Assembly: GCF_021369635.1 (NCBI RefSeq) | Contig: NZ_JAJNBZ010000002.1 | Span: 62,001 to 126,000, forward strand | Direction of reading: 5' to 3' | From: Paenibacillus profundus | GTDB lineage: Bacteria > Bacillota > Bacilli > Paenibacillales > Paenibacillaceae | Length of the DNA stretch: 64,000 nt | In this document: positions 9,105-17,895 of the stretch, in pieces | How the letters are laid out: each line of letters begins with the position of its first letter | Position numbering within the stretch: the first letter of the stretch is position 1 | The notes under the pieces: model-generated | What the model was told of the DNA's origin: nothing | Databases searched by the model: none | The model's input: the letters and a program-made list of their open reading frames with translations, nothing else | Program-made: the position numbers and the translations under genes

Positions 9105-9114
9105 GACGTAATGT

Positions 9115-9146
9115 CGGGTTGGGATACTTCTTGCGTATCCCAACCT
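9115..9146 (+). terminator. Intercistronic hairpin after the binding-protein gene
   Basis: GGGTTGGGATAC (9115-9126) pairs with GTATCCCAACCTG (9134-9146) around a 7-nt loop, with no T tract. Such hairpins between a binding-protein gene and its permease genes usually stabilise the upstream mRNA segment or partly terminate, giving more binding protein than permease. Confidence 0.65.
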
Positions 9147-9182
9147 GCATCATGACGCTGCAACGGATGTAAATGAGGAGGC

Positions 9183-10493
9183 TTGATTAGATTGGGAGAA
9201 CAACATGCGCGAACCGACAAGCCGCAAATAAGCAAACATAATCCGAAATTGGCGATGCTGCTATCCATCATTCCGGGATTGGGGCAATTCTATAACCGAA
9301 GATATATGAAAGGTTCTCTATTTTTAGTTTTATTTTTGTCGTTTCTGGTCGCATTCGCCGATTTTTTGAATATTGGTTACTGGGGTTTATATACGCTGGG
9401 AACGATTCAAGGTGTTGATGATTCCCGGTCATTGATTATTCAAGGCATCATCTCCGTTATATTGACGGTGTTTCTCATCATGTTTTATTGGATCAACTTA
9501 ACCGATGCGCGGAACGAAGCCCGCAAGATTTGCGAGGGCTGGAGGATTACCTCGATTCGTGAAGGATTTAAGCAAGCATGGGATAAAGGGGTTCCGTACG
9601 TGCTCGTGGGGCCGGGGATTTTCATGATTATTTTCGTGCTTATTTTGCCGCTATTGTTCATGGTTTCTTTGGCGTTCACGAACTATAACATATATAACTC
9701 GCCCCCTCGCTTTCTGTTGGATTGGGTAGGACTCGACAATTTCAAAAATATTTTTGCGGTTCCAATTTGGCGAAATACGTTTTTCTCGGTCCTATCTTGG
9801 ACGATCGTATGGACGTTTGTAGCGACGACGCTGCAGATTTCGCTGGCGCTGTTCTTAGCGGTCATCGTTAACGACAAGCGCGTGAGATTTAAAAAGTTTA
9901 TTCGGACGATGCTCATTTTGCCGTGGGCGGTGCCCGCATTCGTCTCCATTCTCGTGTTTGCCGCCATGTTCAACGATCAATTCGGAGCGATTAACCGGCA
10001 AATACTGGCGCCGTTCGGCTTATCGATTCCGTGGATGTCTGATCCGCTATGGACGAAAGTTGCGATTATTATCGTGCAAGTATGGCTAGGCTTCAGCTTT
10101 GTGTTCGCCTTGTTTACAGGTGTGCTGCAAAGTATTTCGAGTGACTGGTATGAGGCTGCAGAGGTCGACGGAGCAACCAAATGGCAGAGATTCCGCTTTA
10201 TTACGCTGCCACACGTCTTGTTCGCGACTGCGCCGCTTCTCATTATGCAATATACAGGCAATTTCAATAACTTCAACCTTATTTACTTGTTCAACCAAGG
10301 TGGACCTCCGGTTCGCGGCCAGACGGCAGGTTCGACGGATATCGTTATCTCGTGGGTATACAAGCTTACTTTTGAAACGTTGAATTATAATATGGCTGCG
10401 GTCATTTCCATTATCCTTGGTCTGATTGTGGCGACAGTCGCCTTTTTCCAATTTAGGAAGACTCGTTCGTTCAAGGAGGAGGGTAACGTCTAA
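9183..10493 (+). CDS. Sugar ABC transporter permease, MdxF/MalF-like
   Basis: This 436-residue permease has an N-terminal extension typical of Gram-positive MdxF proteins (PKLAMLLSIIPGLGQFYNRR, then GYWGLYTLGTI) before the transporter domain. The EAA loop EAAEVDGATKWQRF contacts the ATPase. The start is uncertain: TTG at 9183 lies 2 bases after GAGGAG, while an in-frame TTG at 9192 has an 11-base spacing. The stop overlaps the next start by one base (TAATG). With its partner it forms the pore for the sugar delivered by the preceding lipoprotein. Confidence 0.88.
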   Translation: MIRLGEQHARTDKPQISKHNPKLAMLLSIIPGLGQFYNRRYMKGSLFLVLFLSFLVAFADFLNIGYWGLYTLGTIQGVDDSRSLIIQGIISVILTVFLIMFYWINLTDARNEARKICEGWRITSIREGFKQAWDKGVPYVLVGPGIFMIIFVLILPLLFMVSLAFTNYNIYNSPPRFLLDWVGLDNFKNIFAVPIWRNTFFSVLSWTIVWTFVATTLQISLALFLAVIVNDKRVRFKKFIRTMLILPWAVPAFVSILVFAAMFNDQFGAINRQILAPFGLSIPWMSDPLWTKVAIIIVQVWLGFSFVFALFTGVLQSISSDWYEAAEVDGATKWQRFRFITLPHVLFATAPLLIMQYTGNFNNFNLIYLFNQGGPPVRGQTAGSTDIVISWVYKLTFETLNYNMAAVISIILGLIVATVAFFQFRKTRSFKEEGNV

Positions 10494-11335
10494 TGAGTGC
10501 GAAATGGAAATCAAGACTGGAGCTTACCGGGATATATACATTCATTCTGTTCATGTTTATCGTCATTATGTATCCGCTTATATGGGCCTTAGGTGTCTCG
10601 CTTAATCCAGGTACAAGCTTATACAGCGCCAAGATTATACCGGAAAATTGGTCGCTTGAACATTATTCGTGGCTCTTCATGGACCCTAGCAGCCAGTATG
10701 CGCTGTGGTACAAAAATACGCTCATTGTGGCTAGCTGGAAAACCGTGCTGTCGCTCATCGTGACGACATTTTTAGCGTATGCGTTCTCCCGTTATAATTT
10801 CAAAGGGCGCAAGCATGGCTTGTATGCGATCTTGTTGATCAAAATGTTCCCAGTGCTTATGGGGATGGTCGCGCTATACATTTTGCTGAACATTTTGGGG
10901 CTGCTGGATACGTTGGCAGGCTTAATCTTGATTTACGTCGGGTCGTCGATTCCGATGCATGCGTTTTTGATTAAAGGTTATTTCGACACGATACCGCGCG
11001 ACTTGGATGAATCTGCGAAAATTGACGGCGCAGGGCATTTCCGAATCTTCTTCCAAATTATTTTGCCGCTGGCAAAACCGATTTTGGCTGTCGTTGCCTT
11101 GTTTAATTTTATGACGCCGTTTATGGACTTTTTGCTGCCGCGCATCGTCATTCGCAGCTCGGAGAACTATACGCTTGCCGTTGGCTTGTTCAACCTGGTC
11201 AATCAGGAATTCAGCAACAACTTCACCCGTTTTGCCGCGGGCTCCATGCTGATTGCGATTCCGATTGCTGCCGTATTCTTGTTCCTGCAGCGGTTCCTCA
11301 TTTCCGGCTTGACGGCGGGCGCGACGAAGACCTAA
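10493..11335 (+). CDS. Sugar ABC transporter permease, MdxG/MalG-like
   Basis: This 280-residue permease has six predicted membrane helices and the EAA loop ESAKIDGAGHFRIF followed by ILPLAKPI. The C-terminal LISGLTAGATK matches the MalG family end. The start overlaps the preceding stop, consistent with translational coupling. It completes a transporter of binding protein plus two permeases without an ATPase. No terminator with a T tract is obvious before the mgtC fragment 49 bases downstream. Confidence 0.9.
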   Translation: MSAKWKSRLELTGIYTFILFMFIVIMYPLIWALGVSLNPGTSLYSAKIIPENWSLEHYSWLFMDPSSQYALWYKNTLIVASWKTVLSLIVTTFLAYAFSRYNFKGRKHGLYAILLIKMFPVLMGMVALYILLNILGLLDTLAGLILIYVGSSIPMHAFLIKGYFDTIPRDLDESAKIDGAGHFRIFFQIILPLAKPILAVVALFNFMTPFMDFLLPRIVIRSSENYTLAVGLFNLVNQEFSNNFTRFAAGSMLIAIPIAAVFLFLQRFLISGLTAGATKT

Positions 11336-11383
11336 CAGATATTGGCCTGGCATTAGGATTGGCGGGAGAAAGGGGGAGATGGG

Positions 11384-11599
11384 GTGGCAAGCCCTTGGAT
11401 CGCGGATCCGGCAAGCATATGCTTACGGCTTATTCTCTCGCTTGTGCTCGGAGGAATTATCGGTTTTGAGAGAGAGTTGAATCAGCACGCCGCCGGATTC
11501 CGCACCAATATATTGGTATGCATCGGTTTTACACTCATTATGCTGCTGTCCATCTATGAGTCGAATTGGTTCAGCAGGTTCACTGAAGAGCCTGTTTAG
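11384..11599 (+). pseudogene. N-terminal fragment of an MgtC/SapB-family gene
   Basis: The 71-residue frame has the MgtC N-terminal signature LSLVLGGIIGFERELNQHAAGFRTNILVCIG, matching LALILGGFIGLEREKRSQAAGLRTHMLV of the intact MgtC at 49931-50767. It stops after IYESNWF and so lacks the conserved GVGFLGAGTI region and the C-terminal domain. A complementary C-terminal fragment lies at 21230-21883 on the same strand, with the AT-rich island between. GTG start with AGGGGGAGA upstream. Non-functional as it stands. Confidence 0.8.
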
Positions 11600-11781
11600 G
11601 TTGGTACCTCCCCTAGTTTCCATTCCTCATCATCCTCCCTTATCTCTAGGGTCACTTTTCCATTTTTCCGAAATTCCTATTTCAACCATATGCGGACAAG
11701 CGTACATATAGAACGCCCTCCGTATAATTTTGATAGATTTGGAGATAATAATGCTAAAGGGAAAAAGAGAGGAGAGGTATC

Positions 11782-11904
11782 ATGCGGAGTAAAGAAGAAC
11801 GGGAAGAAATGAAGAGATTTGCGGCTCTTATGAAAAAAGTCGGCAGAACCTATCGTGTTGAAAAAAAACAGAAGGTATCTAAGAAGCAGTATGTAAGCAA
11901 ATAG
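11782..11904 (+). CDS. Small basic protein, 40 residues, unknown
   Basis: A 40-codon frame beginning MRSKEEREEMKRFAALMKKV and rich in Lys and Arg. It has a good ribosome site (GAGAGGAGAGG) 5 bases before the ATG and a strong terminator about 70 bases downstream. I do not recognise the family. The signals on both sides support a real monocistronic gene. Confidence 0.55.
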   Translation: MRSKEEREEMKRFAALMKKVGRTYRVEKKQKVSKKQYVSK

Positions 11905-11974
11905 CTGAATAACAAAAACAGAAATTGAAATTTGAATTTCAATTTCTTGTTTCAAATATGAATATTAATCCGTG

Positions 11975-12007
11975 AAAAAAGGGCTGCTTAGATAACAGCC
12001 CTTTTTC
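11975..12007 (+). terminator. Rho-independent terminator
   Basis: AAAAAAGGGCTG and CAGCCCTTTTT form a GC-rich stem with a short loop and a T tail, ending the small-protein transcript at 11782-11904. Confidence 0.85.
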
Positions 12008-12200
12008 CATACCCCTTCTTTCAATTCCATTACAACAAACAAGCCCAAGGACAATGCACATAATCTAACTCATAAAGTCAGAAGAAAATAAAGTTTTCTT
12101 AGTGCTTTATAGTTCAAACTAAAAACTACATGCTACTATCGTAGGAGCTTAGATTGAAAATGGAAATTTAATTTTCTAGATGTTTATGGTTTAATATAAA

Positions 12201-12275
12201 TGAACCAGTTTTACCCCTGTCTACAACGTGTAGCCTCAAAGGACTTCTGAATAAAGTTTGTGGAAAACTGGTTCA
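12201..12275. repeat. Widely spaced 12-bp perfect inverted repeat
   Basis: TGAACCAGTTTT (12201-12212) and AAAACTGGTTCA (12264-12275) are perfect inverted repeats separated by 51 bases. This could be the folded end of an RNA or a miniature inverted-repeat element of about 75 bp. A T-rich run (ATTTT) follows the right arm. Confidence 0.45.
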
Positions 12276-12451
12276 ATTTTCTATGAAGTGCAGGAAATAA
12301 TAGTACAGATGTTGAAATATAACTTGTGCAGTGACCTCTAGGGAAGCCGCCATCATAGGCATGGAGCCGGCAATTTAATATACCTGGACTTCTATTATAG
12401 ATTTGGGGCACTCCATTTAATGGCACTGCACCCTCACCTCAATATTCAAAC

Positions 12452-12486
12452 CAAACTTGCCATGATCAGGCAAGTTTTATTTTTTA
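12452..12486 (+). terminator. Rho-independent terminator
   Basis: AAACTTGCC and GGCAAGTTT pair around ATGATCA, followed by a long T-rich tail. It sits immediately before the IS-associated direct repeats. Confidence 0.8.
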
Positions 12487-12489
12487 TTT

Positions 12490-12547
12490 AAGAACCTTAT
12501 AGAAGGAAAAATAGACCAGTTTGTCGAAACAAAGAACCTTATAGAAG
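12490..12547 (+). repeat. Two 16-bp direct repeats, 42-bp period
   Basis: AAGAACCTTATAGAAG occurs at 12490-12505 and again at 12532-12547. The pair lies at the presumed left end of the IS110-family element and may be transposase- or terminal-region related. Confidence 0.6.
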
Positions 12548-12590
12548 AAAATGCAGTAACCCTTAAAATAATTGGGGCATGACCTCTTTG

Positions 12591-12690
12591 TATAATGTGG
12601 GTTTTACTGCACTATCGTTAAATCCTGACATGCTACATTGGGCCCTTAGGAGCTCTAAAGAAAACTTGGATAGATAGTGCTTAACTGCAA
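12591..12690 (+). ncRNA. Candidate IS110 bridge RNA with extended -10 promoter
   Basis: TGTATAATG (TATAAT at 12591-12596) is an extended -10 element just upstream of a structured segment. Within it, GCACTATC (12609-12616) and GATAGTGC (12673-12680) are perfect inverted repeats, with further internal pairing potential. IS110-family elements carry a bridge RNA in the non-coding end next to the transposase; in the IS110 branch this lies 5' of the gene, as here. The RNA ends are estimates. Its identity is inferred from position and structure. Confidence 0.45.
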
Positions 12691-12707
12691 CAATCTTTGG
12701 AGGAGTT

Positions 12708-14144
12708 ATGAACAATCAAATTTCCATTGAAGTTGAAAAGCACAAATCAGAAATTAATAAATGGTATCAATTTTATGTAGGTTTAGATATCGGTGCAGAT
12801 TTTCATGTTGCTGCTTGTATTCCCTTTGAAAAATTTCGTAGTGAAAAGGAATGGAAACGGCAAAAGACTATGAAGTTTTACTCCGATGGTAAAGGAATTA
12901 TTGATTTCCTAGAACAGTTAGGGAATATACGAAAAGGTTTTGGATTAGATCCATCAGACTTTTTTATTTTGTTAGAGCCTACTGGTGGTCATTACTCGTA
13001 TTTAGTGATGAAAGTTCTTTTAGATGAAGGGTATCATTTGTTCCAAGTTGAAAATAAATCGGTAAAGGATTTTCGAGAACGTCAACTAGGCCTTAATGAA
13101 AAATCGGATGAGATCGATGCAAGGATCATGGCTTATATGGGCTGGCATAAAACACTACACCCAGATATGAAAGGTATACGATTAGTAAAACCTGCGACCC
13201 CTACACAGATTCTTTTCCGAACTTTAACTAGGGACAGATGGCTTCTTTCTACTCAATTAACTAGAAGGAAGAACCAGATACAACAGCTTTTTTCAGTTAC
13301 GAATCCAGAGCTTAAGCGAGCATTTAAAAAGCCTGGCTCAACAACTGTTATGAAATTAGTTTTGCAATATCCAACTGCAAAAGAAATGTCTCAAGCAACA
13401 CAAGAAGAGCTACGGAAAGCTCTTATTTCTGTTGGCGCCAAAACGATAGCGACAAAGGCTTCAGTAACTTTAAGTGAATATTTACCGCACACCCTAGCCG
13501 TCCAAGTACCACATTTAATTGAGAGACAAACATGGCTTATCGAGGAAGCCCTTCGTATTGAAGAAGCAATCAAAAGCATCGATAAACAAATTTCGGTTTT
13601 ATTACATGGAGATAAGGATAAACAGATCTCTCCTCATCCCTACACTGCTTTACTAAAGTCGTTTCCAATCATGAGTGATGTAATGGCTTGTACATTAATT
13701 GGTGCTATTGGTGATGTTGAACGTTTTTCAAATTATCTTGAATTTAAAAAATACTTAGGCGTTGCTGCTGAAAACAAAACATCAGGAATTTCCGTCTCAA
13801 AGTCTAGACAAACATATGAGGGTGTAAGGGATACTCGTCGAATTCTATTTTTAATGGTATTGGTGCTCATCTCGCCTAATACAAAGTCAAACCTATTTAA
13901 ACATTATTATGATCGTTTGGTTAATGGCCGCGGAATGAGTAAACGAAAAGCTATTGGTCATGTATGTGGTAAAATCGCACAGGTGATGTATTCCTGTTTG
14001 AAAAATAATCATATGTACGATCCAGTCTTACATGCCAAACATCTAGGTGTCCCGTGGGAAGTAAAATGTTTGGACATAAGAATGCCCGAAAACGTTGATG
14101 AATTAGAATATAAGGCATCTGAGTTTTCTGAAGAAATTGAATAA
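12708..14144 (+). CDS. IS110-family transposase (DEDD recombinase)
   Basis: A 478-residue transposase with the N-terminal RuvC-like DEDD domain: Asp in VGLDIGADFH, Glu in LLEPTGGHY, and two Asp in EKSDEIDARIM. The C-terminal Tnp_20 domain contains LIGAIGDVERFSNYLEFKKYLG and SGISVSKSRQ, holding the candidate catalytic Ser. Length is above the roughly 400 typical of the family but the architecture is complete. GGAGGAG precedes the ATG. The element has no classical terminal inverted repeats, as expected. It appears intact and could be active. Confidence 0.9.
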   Translation: MNNQISIEVEKHKSEINKWYQFYVGLDIGADFHVAACIPFEKFRSEKEWKRQKTMKFYSDGKGIIDFLEQLGNIRKGFGLDPSDFFILLEPTGGHYSYLVMKVLLDEGYHLFQVENKSVKDFRERQLGLNEKSDEIDARIMAYMGWHKTLHPDMKGIRLVKPATPTQILFRTLTRDRWLLSTQLTRRKNQIQQLFSVTNPELKRAFKKPGSTTVMKLVLQYPTAKEMSQATQEELRKALISVGAKTIATKASVTLSEYLPHTLAVQVPHLIERQTWLIEEALRIEEAIKSIDKQISVLLHGDKDKQISPHPYTALLKSFPIMSDVMACTLIGAIGDVERFSNYLEFKKYLGVAAENKTSGISVSKSRQTYEGVRDTRRILFLMVLVLISPNTKSNLFKHYYDRLVNGRGMSKRKAIGHVCGKIAQVMYSCLKNNHMYDPVLHAKHLGVPWEVKCLDIRMPENVDELEYKASEFSEEIE

Positions 14145-14162
14145 ATTTAACAACAAGAAGGA

Positions 14163-14193
14163 GGCATACCGGATACTACTCGGATGCCGTTTT
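14163..14193 (+). terminator. Terminator-like hairpin after the transposase
   Basis: GGCATACCG (14163-14171) pairs with CGGATGCC (14181-14188), followed by GTTTTC. It lies 19 bases after the transposase stop and probably ends its transcript. Confidence 0.65.
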
Positions 14194-14261
14194 CTCAACT
14201 AACGGGCAGGATAGTTTGAGATCATTTGCGGTGAACCCTACCATAAGTAACGGCGAAAAAT

Positions 14262-14287
14262 AGGGAGTGTGCAGACACTCCCTTTGT
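14262..14287. terminator. Rho-independent terminator-like hairpin
   Basis: AGGGAGTGT (14262-14270) and ACACTCCCT (14275-14283) form a perfect stem with a 4-nt loop followed by TTGTG. It lies between the convergent transposase and serine hydrolase genes. Confidence 0.7.
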
Positions 14288-14352
14288 GCTAACATTGTTT
14301 GATTTCAAATGTCTACTTCACAATATACCAATAAGGCGAACGAACAAAATGC

Positions 14353-15804
14353 TTATTTTCGGAGCGAGGCATTATATCGGTGAGTGTATACAAACCATGT
14401 AATGCTTGCTGTTAATAATGCCGACGAAATCAAAGCTGTAAGAACACTATATGTTTGCCAAATAAGTATCGTTGACCAATCTAATGCACAGCACATTATA
14501 CACAGGGCAATCGTAGCAATCAGCAAAATAGCTGTTACGATTATTCGCTTTTTTGTCATTGGCTGCCGCTCATTCGTTTTCCTTCTGCGTAATCCTAAGA
14601 GAAAGAACAGAACGGCCAATAGGCAAAGAATAATTGTGGTAGACGATAAAATGATGTCCAAAAGCTGTGTGCCGCTTATTTCATATGACTGCGTTAGATT
14701 GCCGTCTAATATATCTTTAACTTTTAGTACCATGCTTCTATTGATATTTGCGCCGTTGGTCAGCAAGCAGACGGCTGTTCGTTCATTTGGCAGTATGGCG
14801 ACTTCAGTTCCGAAATTGGGATTGCCCCCTGGGTGCTCTATAATCGTTTGGTTGGCGTTTACCGACCAGCCGGCCGCATAATACATTTCGTTGACAGCCG
14901 GAACAGACATATCACCCTGATGTGATTTTTCGATAACCGTATGGAATATTTCGGGTATGTCCTGCACAATACCCATCTGTATGCCCATCCAACGCGCCAT
15001 ATCTTTTGTACAAGAAATGATGTAGCCTGCGGGTTTATTCCCGGAATAATCCGGCGCGTTATATGGAGTTGTCATAAAAAAGGAAGAACGGTAGCCCTGT
15101 GCCAACTGTCCGGTGGCTTGAGCATCTTCTTTGTAAACATACGTCTGGTGAAGACCTAACGGCTGAAATACCTGTTCCCTCATAAAGTCTTCATAGCTTT
15201 GTCCCGACACAATCTCAATAACCAAACCCAATACGTCATAATTAACGGTTCCATAGTTATACTGTTCACCGGGAGGGAACGCCAACTCAGCATCTACCAG
15301 CATTTCCACAGTCTTTTGCAGCAAATCTGGCGTATTGCCTTGTGGTATATTTTGAGTATGCCTAGCATTTGTTAGGCCGCTAGTATGGTGAAGAAAGTTA
15401 TTGAGTGTAAGGCTTTGCATATCAACAGGTTTCCCTTGATACTTTAACGTAAACCAAGGTAAATATTTTTGGACAGTGTCAGTCATTGACAGCAGCCCTT
15501 GCTCTTCCAACAGCAGAATACCCATGCCGGTAAAAGCTTTACTGACCGAGGCCAACTCATATAGTGTATTTTCACTTGCAGACAACCCACTTTCACGGTC
15601 TGCATACCCGGAAGAAAAGTAGAACACTTCATCATCAGCAAGTATTGAGATTGACATTCCCGGCACACCTGATATACGAGAGGCATCATCCAGCAACGCT
15701 TGTATTGCCGCAGATTGCGTATCTGACAACGACGCATAACTTTGTGTTGCGAATCCTGAGAATAATATAAGTATCGTTAATACAAAAACAATAGTCTTTT
15801 TCAT
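14353..15804 (-). CDS. Beta-lactamase-family serine hydrolase with membrane tail
   Basis: A 483-residue protein with an N-terminal signal segment (residues 4-24), a class C beta-lactamase/PBP4*-like domain, and three to four membrane helices in the last about 110 residues. The nucleophile motif SxxK is SVSK in YELASVSKAFTG, and the Tyr motif is in QYNYGTVNYDVLG. GGAGAG precedes the ATG. The C-terminal membrane part resembles Firmicute paralogs described as penicillin-binding-protein-related hydrolases. Substrate (peptidoglycan peptide, ester or beta-lactam) cannot be decided. It lies inside the AT-rich island and has no operon partner. Confidence 0.85.
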   Translation of the reverse strand: MKKTIVFVLTILILFSGFATQSYASLSDTQSAAIQALLDDASRISGVPGMSISILADDEVFYFSSGYADRESGLSASENTLYELASVSKAFTGMGILLLEEQGLLSMTDTVQKYLPWFTLKYQGKPVDMQSLTLNNFLHHTSGLTNARHTQNIPQGNTPDLLQKTVEMLVDAELAFPPGEQYNYGTVNYDVLGLVIEIVSGQSYEDFMREQVFQPLGLHQTYVYKEDAQATGQLAQGYRSSFFMTTPYNAPDYSGNKPAGYIISCTKDMARWMGIQMGIVQDIPEIFHTVIEKSHQGDMSVPAVNEMYYAAGWSVNANQTIIEHPGGNPNFGTEVAILPNERTAVCLLTNGANINRSMVLKVKDILDGNLTQSYEISGTQLLDIILSSTTIILCLLAVLFFLLGLRRRKTNERQPMTKKRIIVTAILLIATIALCIMCCALDWSTILIWQTYSVLTALISSALLTASITWFVYTHRYNASLRK

Positions 15805-15929
15805 AAACTCTCCATTTCGAAAAAATTATGCGAGGATAATATAAACAACCCGTAGTACGCCTTATCCGCCTGTGTCATTTCAATATATTTAATACTAGAT
15901 GTTCAATGATCAGATTACTATTGTAAACT

Positions 15930-16061
15930 TCACACTCTTATGGATATTATTTTTAGGAACTCTGCTTCATCAGTAGAAGGGTCAATTGTCTGAAAGTATT
16001 CCTCAACGTTCTCATCAAAGGTTAACTGGATCTCTTCAATCTGTTTCGTTACAAAATCCTA
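15930..16061 (-). pseudogene. C-terminal scrap of an unknown gene
   Basis: About 42 open minus-strand codons without a start encode a coding-like tail (TKQIEEIQLTFDENVEEY, then FQTIDPSTDEAEFLKII) ending at TGA. A TAG lies just upstream in frame. The composition looks like real protein, but I do not recognise it. Confidence 0.4.
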
Positions 16062-16255
16062 TTTATTTATAATATTATACAAACATTCTTTAATCCTCAA
16101 CATATATACCTTGTTCATTAATTTATTATCCATCATCTAATCGATACATTCATTAGTATTGCTAAACTTTGGTGCGATTTTGCAGAAAAAAAACGCAGGT
16201 TGTCCATTAGAATTGACCGGTAATTAATTTAGCTAACGGGACACGTTAGTTGAAC

Positions 16256-16298
16256 AACAATGTATGCTGCCACACAATTAGTGGCAGCATGCATTGTT
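16256..16298. terminator. Long near-perfect hairpin
   Basis: AACAATGTATGCTGCCAC (from 16256) pairs with GTGGCAGCATGCATTGTT (to 16298), with one mismatch and an 8-nt loop. It is a terminator-like structure, but neither side has a convincing gene. Confidence 0.6.
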
Positions 16299-16449
16299 GA
16301 TTTCGGAAATTTTAAGAAACTCTACATGTTCTTATGTATGCTTTAATTAGAACGTTTATTTGAAAAATTGGAAATCATATAGCTTTAAACGGCATGTTAG
16401 CATTTGTTATTTTTGATCTTAAGAACTACACTACATTGTAGACTGGGGT

Positions 16450-16742
16450 TTAGACTAAAGATTCTTTCCCAATGAAGACACATTCTGATTTCATTAGGAA
16501 TTTAAACATCTCATCATTAACTTCATCGAAAATAGATCGGTTCGATGCTATAATTAGTGCTATTTCTTTAATAGGACGGCCTGTTGCCATAGTTCGTTTA
16601 GCTTGCAGAAGAGGATTCTCAATTCTTTTGCTGCGTAGTAAATACTGCTGTTGAAACGGGTCTAAGCGTTCAAACTCAATTATGTTTTGAATGTCCAGTA
16701 AATGAACAGTATATTCTTCATCAACTTTGATGCCAGTTAGTC
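16450..16742 (-). pseudogene. C-terminal fragment of an unknown gene
   Basis: About 97 open minus-strand codons end at TAA (16450-16452) and begin directly after an in-frame TGA. The product contains LLDIQNIIEFERLDPFQQQY and ATGRPIKEIALIIASNR and reads like genuine protein. No start codon with a ribosome site is visible, so the 5' part has been lost. Family not recognised. Confidence 0.45.
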
Positions 16743-16752
16743 AACTGAAAAT

Positions 16753-16799
16753 GGTTAGCCACCCTCCGGTGGTAACTGCCCTCAGTGGGTAGACTAACC
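16753..16799. other. Compact three-way-junction-like inverted repeats
   Basis: GGTTAG (16753-16758) pairs with CTAACC (16794-16799). Inside lie two small hairpins, CCACC/GGTGG (16759-16763 with 16768-16772) and ACTG/CAGT. This arrangement could be a small structured RNA or the end of a lost mobile element, such as a hairpin recognised by a single-strand transposase. Confidence 0.35.
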
Positions 16800-16908
16800 C
16801 CATATCATGTGTACGAAAAGAGCTGACCCGCCAAAGTCATGGCGTCTTTTTTCGTTCCTGAAAATAATTCAGGCACTCCCTATGAATCTCGTAAATGTTT
16901 TCATACAG

Positions 16909-16931
16909 AAAAGGCCCCTTTCGGGGCTTTT
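16909..16931 (-). terminator. Rho-independent terminator
   Basis: AAAAGGCCCC and GGGGCTTTT with a 3-nt loop, 7 bases beyond the stop of the broken minus-strand gene at 16938-17824. Confidence 0.8.
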
Positions 16932-16937
16932 CTAGTT

Positions 16938-17824
16938 TTAGTTGTCCGTCAGGAGATTCTGCACGTCATCGTACATACTGCCGTAAATCCATACGAATAC
17001 AGTCTTACAAACCGTTATGCCTGTTGCTCCTGCAGATCCGGATTCAATCTCAACTCGATACTTGCCGTCTGGGGCTTTATAGTCCGTAAAGAATTTACGG
17101 TACTTAAATGTCTTGCCTGTCACTGAATCCTTATGGGAGACGAATGGGAGCTCGAATGTGGCCTGTTTCCCATTGTCGCTAGTCTTCTCCAGCGCAACAG
17201 TCGTTACATACTTGTTATTGCTGTCATAAATTCGCGCTGTGGCCGTCCGTGCGCCCTTGTATTGCGTTCCAAATGGTTTAGCCGTGTTTCTCCGTATCCC
17301 TTCGGTACTTTCGTCTCCCAGTCGCTGCTGTAGTTCGTCGTTACCTTCAGCTTGAAACCATAGCCTGCCCTGGTTATCTCATTAGGATCTAAATACTTCT
17401 CTTTGGCATACGGGATGATCTCCCAGCTGCCGCGGCTCTCAACGTCGCTATCTTTTGGACGTTTAGGATCCGTAGCAATCCCTTGTTTCGTGTTCACTTT
17501 GGCATCGATCGTTAATTTTTCCGAGTATCGCACGTTACGTGTTCCCCAGATTGGGTCGGAATAGTCTGTATAGGATTCTGTACTCTTATGCTCCTTACCC
17601 TTACTATCCGTCCAGGTCACCGTTCGAGTCTTCGTGGGATAGCCGGTAATGAGATGATACATGACCGACCAGTTCCCGGTCTTGTTCGTCTGATTGACGC
17701 ACTTGCCTTCCCCGGTATTACCACCGCCACTTACGGAAACGGTGCAGCCGGTGGTGGCCACATTATTCGTCCGGTCTTTATCCAGGCTTTCGGCCAACGG
17801 GTCTACGTTTTGCTGGCGGTACCC
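16938..17824 (-). pseudogene. 5'-truncated, frameshifted surface/phage-like protein gene
   Basis: Two minus-strand frames join into one protein if a shift is allowed near 17283-17290. The first ends KVPKGYGE and the second continues TAKPFGTQYKGARTATARIYD, then TFELPFVSHKDSVTGKTFKYR, to a stop at 16938. The N terminus is missing: an in-frame TAG at 17825-17827 precedes GYRQQNVDPLAESLDKD. The product is rich in Thr, Lys, Tyr and Gly with predicted beta character, like an extracellular or phage-derived domain. Family not recognised. Confidence 0.6.
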
Positions 17825-17838
17825 CTACACAGATATTA

Positions 17839-17877
17839 AAAAGTGGCTGACACGATTATCATGTTTCAGCCACTTTT
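17839..17877. terminator. Bidirectional terminator after the RsoA-like gene
   Basis: AAAAGTGGCTGA (17839-17850) and TCAGCCACTTTT (17866-17877) are perfect inverted repeats with A and T runs on both sides. It ends the minus-strand sigma operon 19 bases after the RsoA-like stop. Confidence 0.85.
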
Positions 17878-17895
17878 ATATCACTGCTTCAGTTT

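Larger units (their letters stand above)
11905..12707. other. Intergenic region with terminators and left end of the IS element
   Basis: About 800 bases without a coding gene. It holds two terminators, a pair of widely spaced inverted repeats (12201-12275), two direct repeats (12490-12547) and the structured leader of the IS110-family transposase. The left boundary of the IS element cannot be fixed by eye. Confidence 0.5.
15805..16449. other. Gene-poor stretch with one gene scrap and a hairpin
   Basis: Besides the minus-strand coding scrap at 15930-16061 and the hairpin at 16256-16298, these 645 AT-rich bases show no supported gene. Confidence 0.5.
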
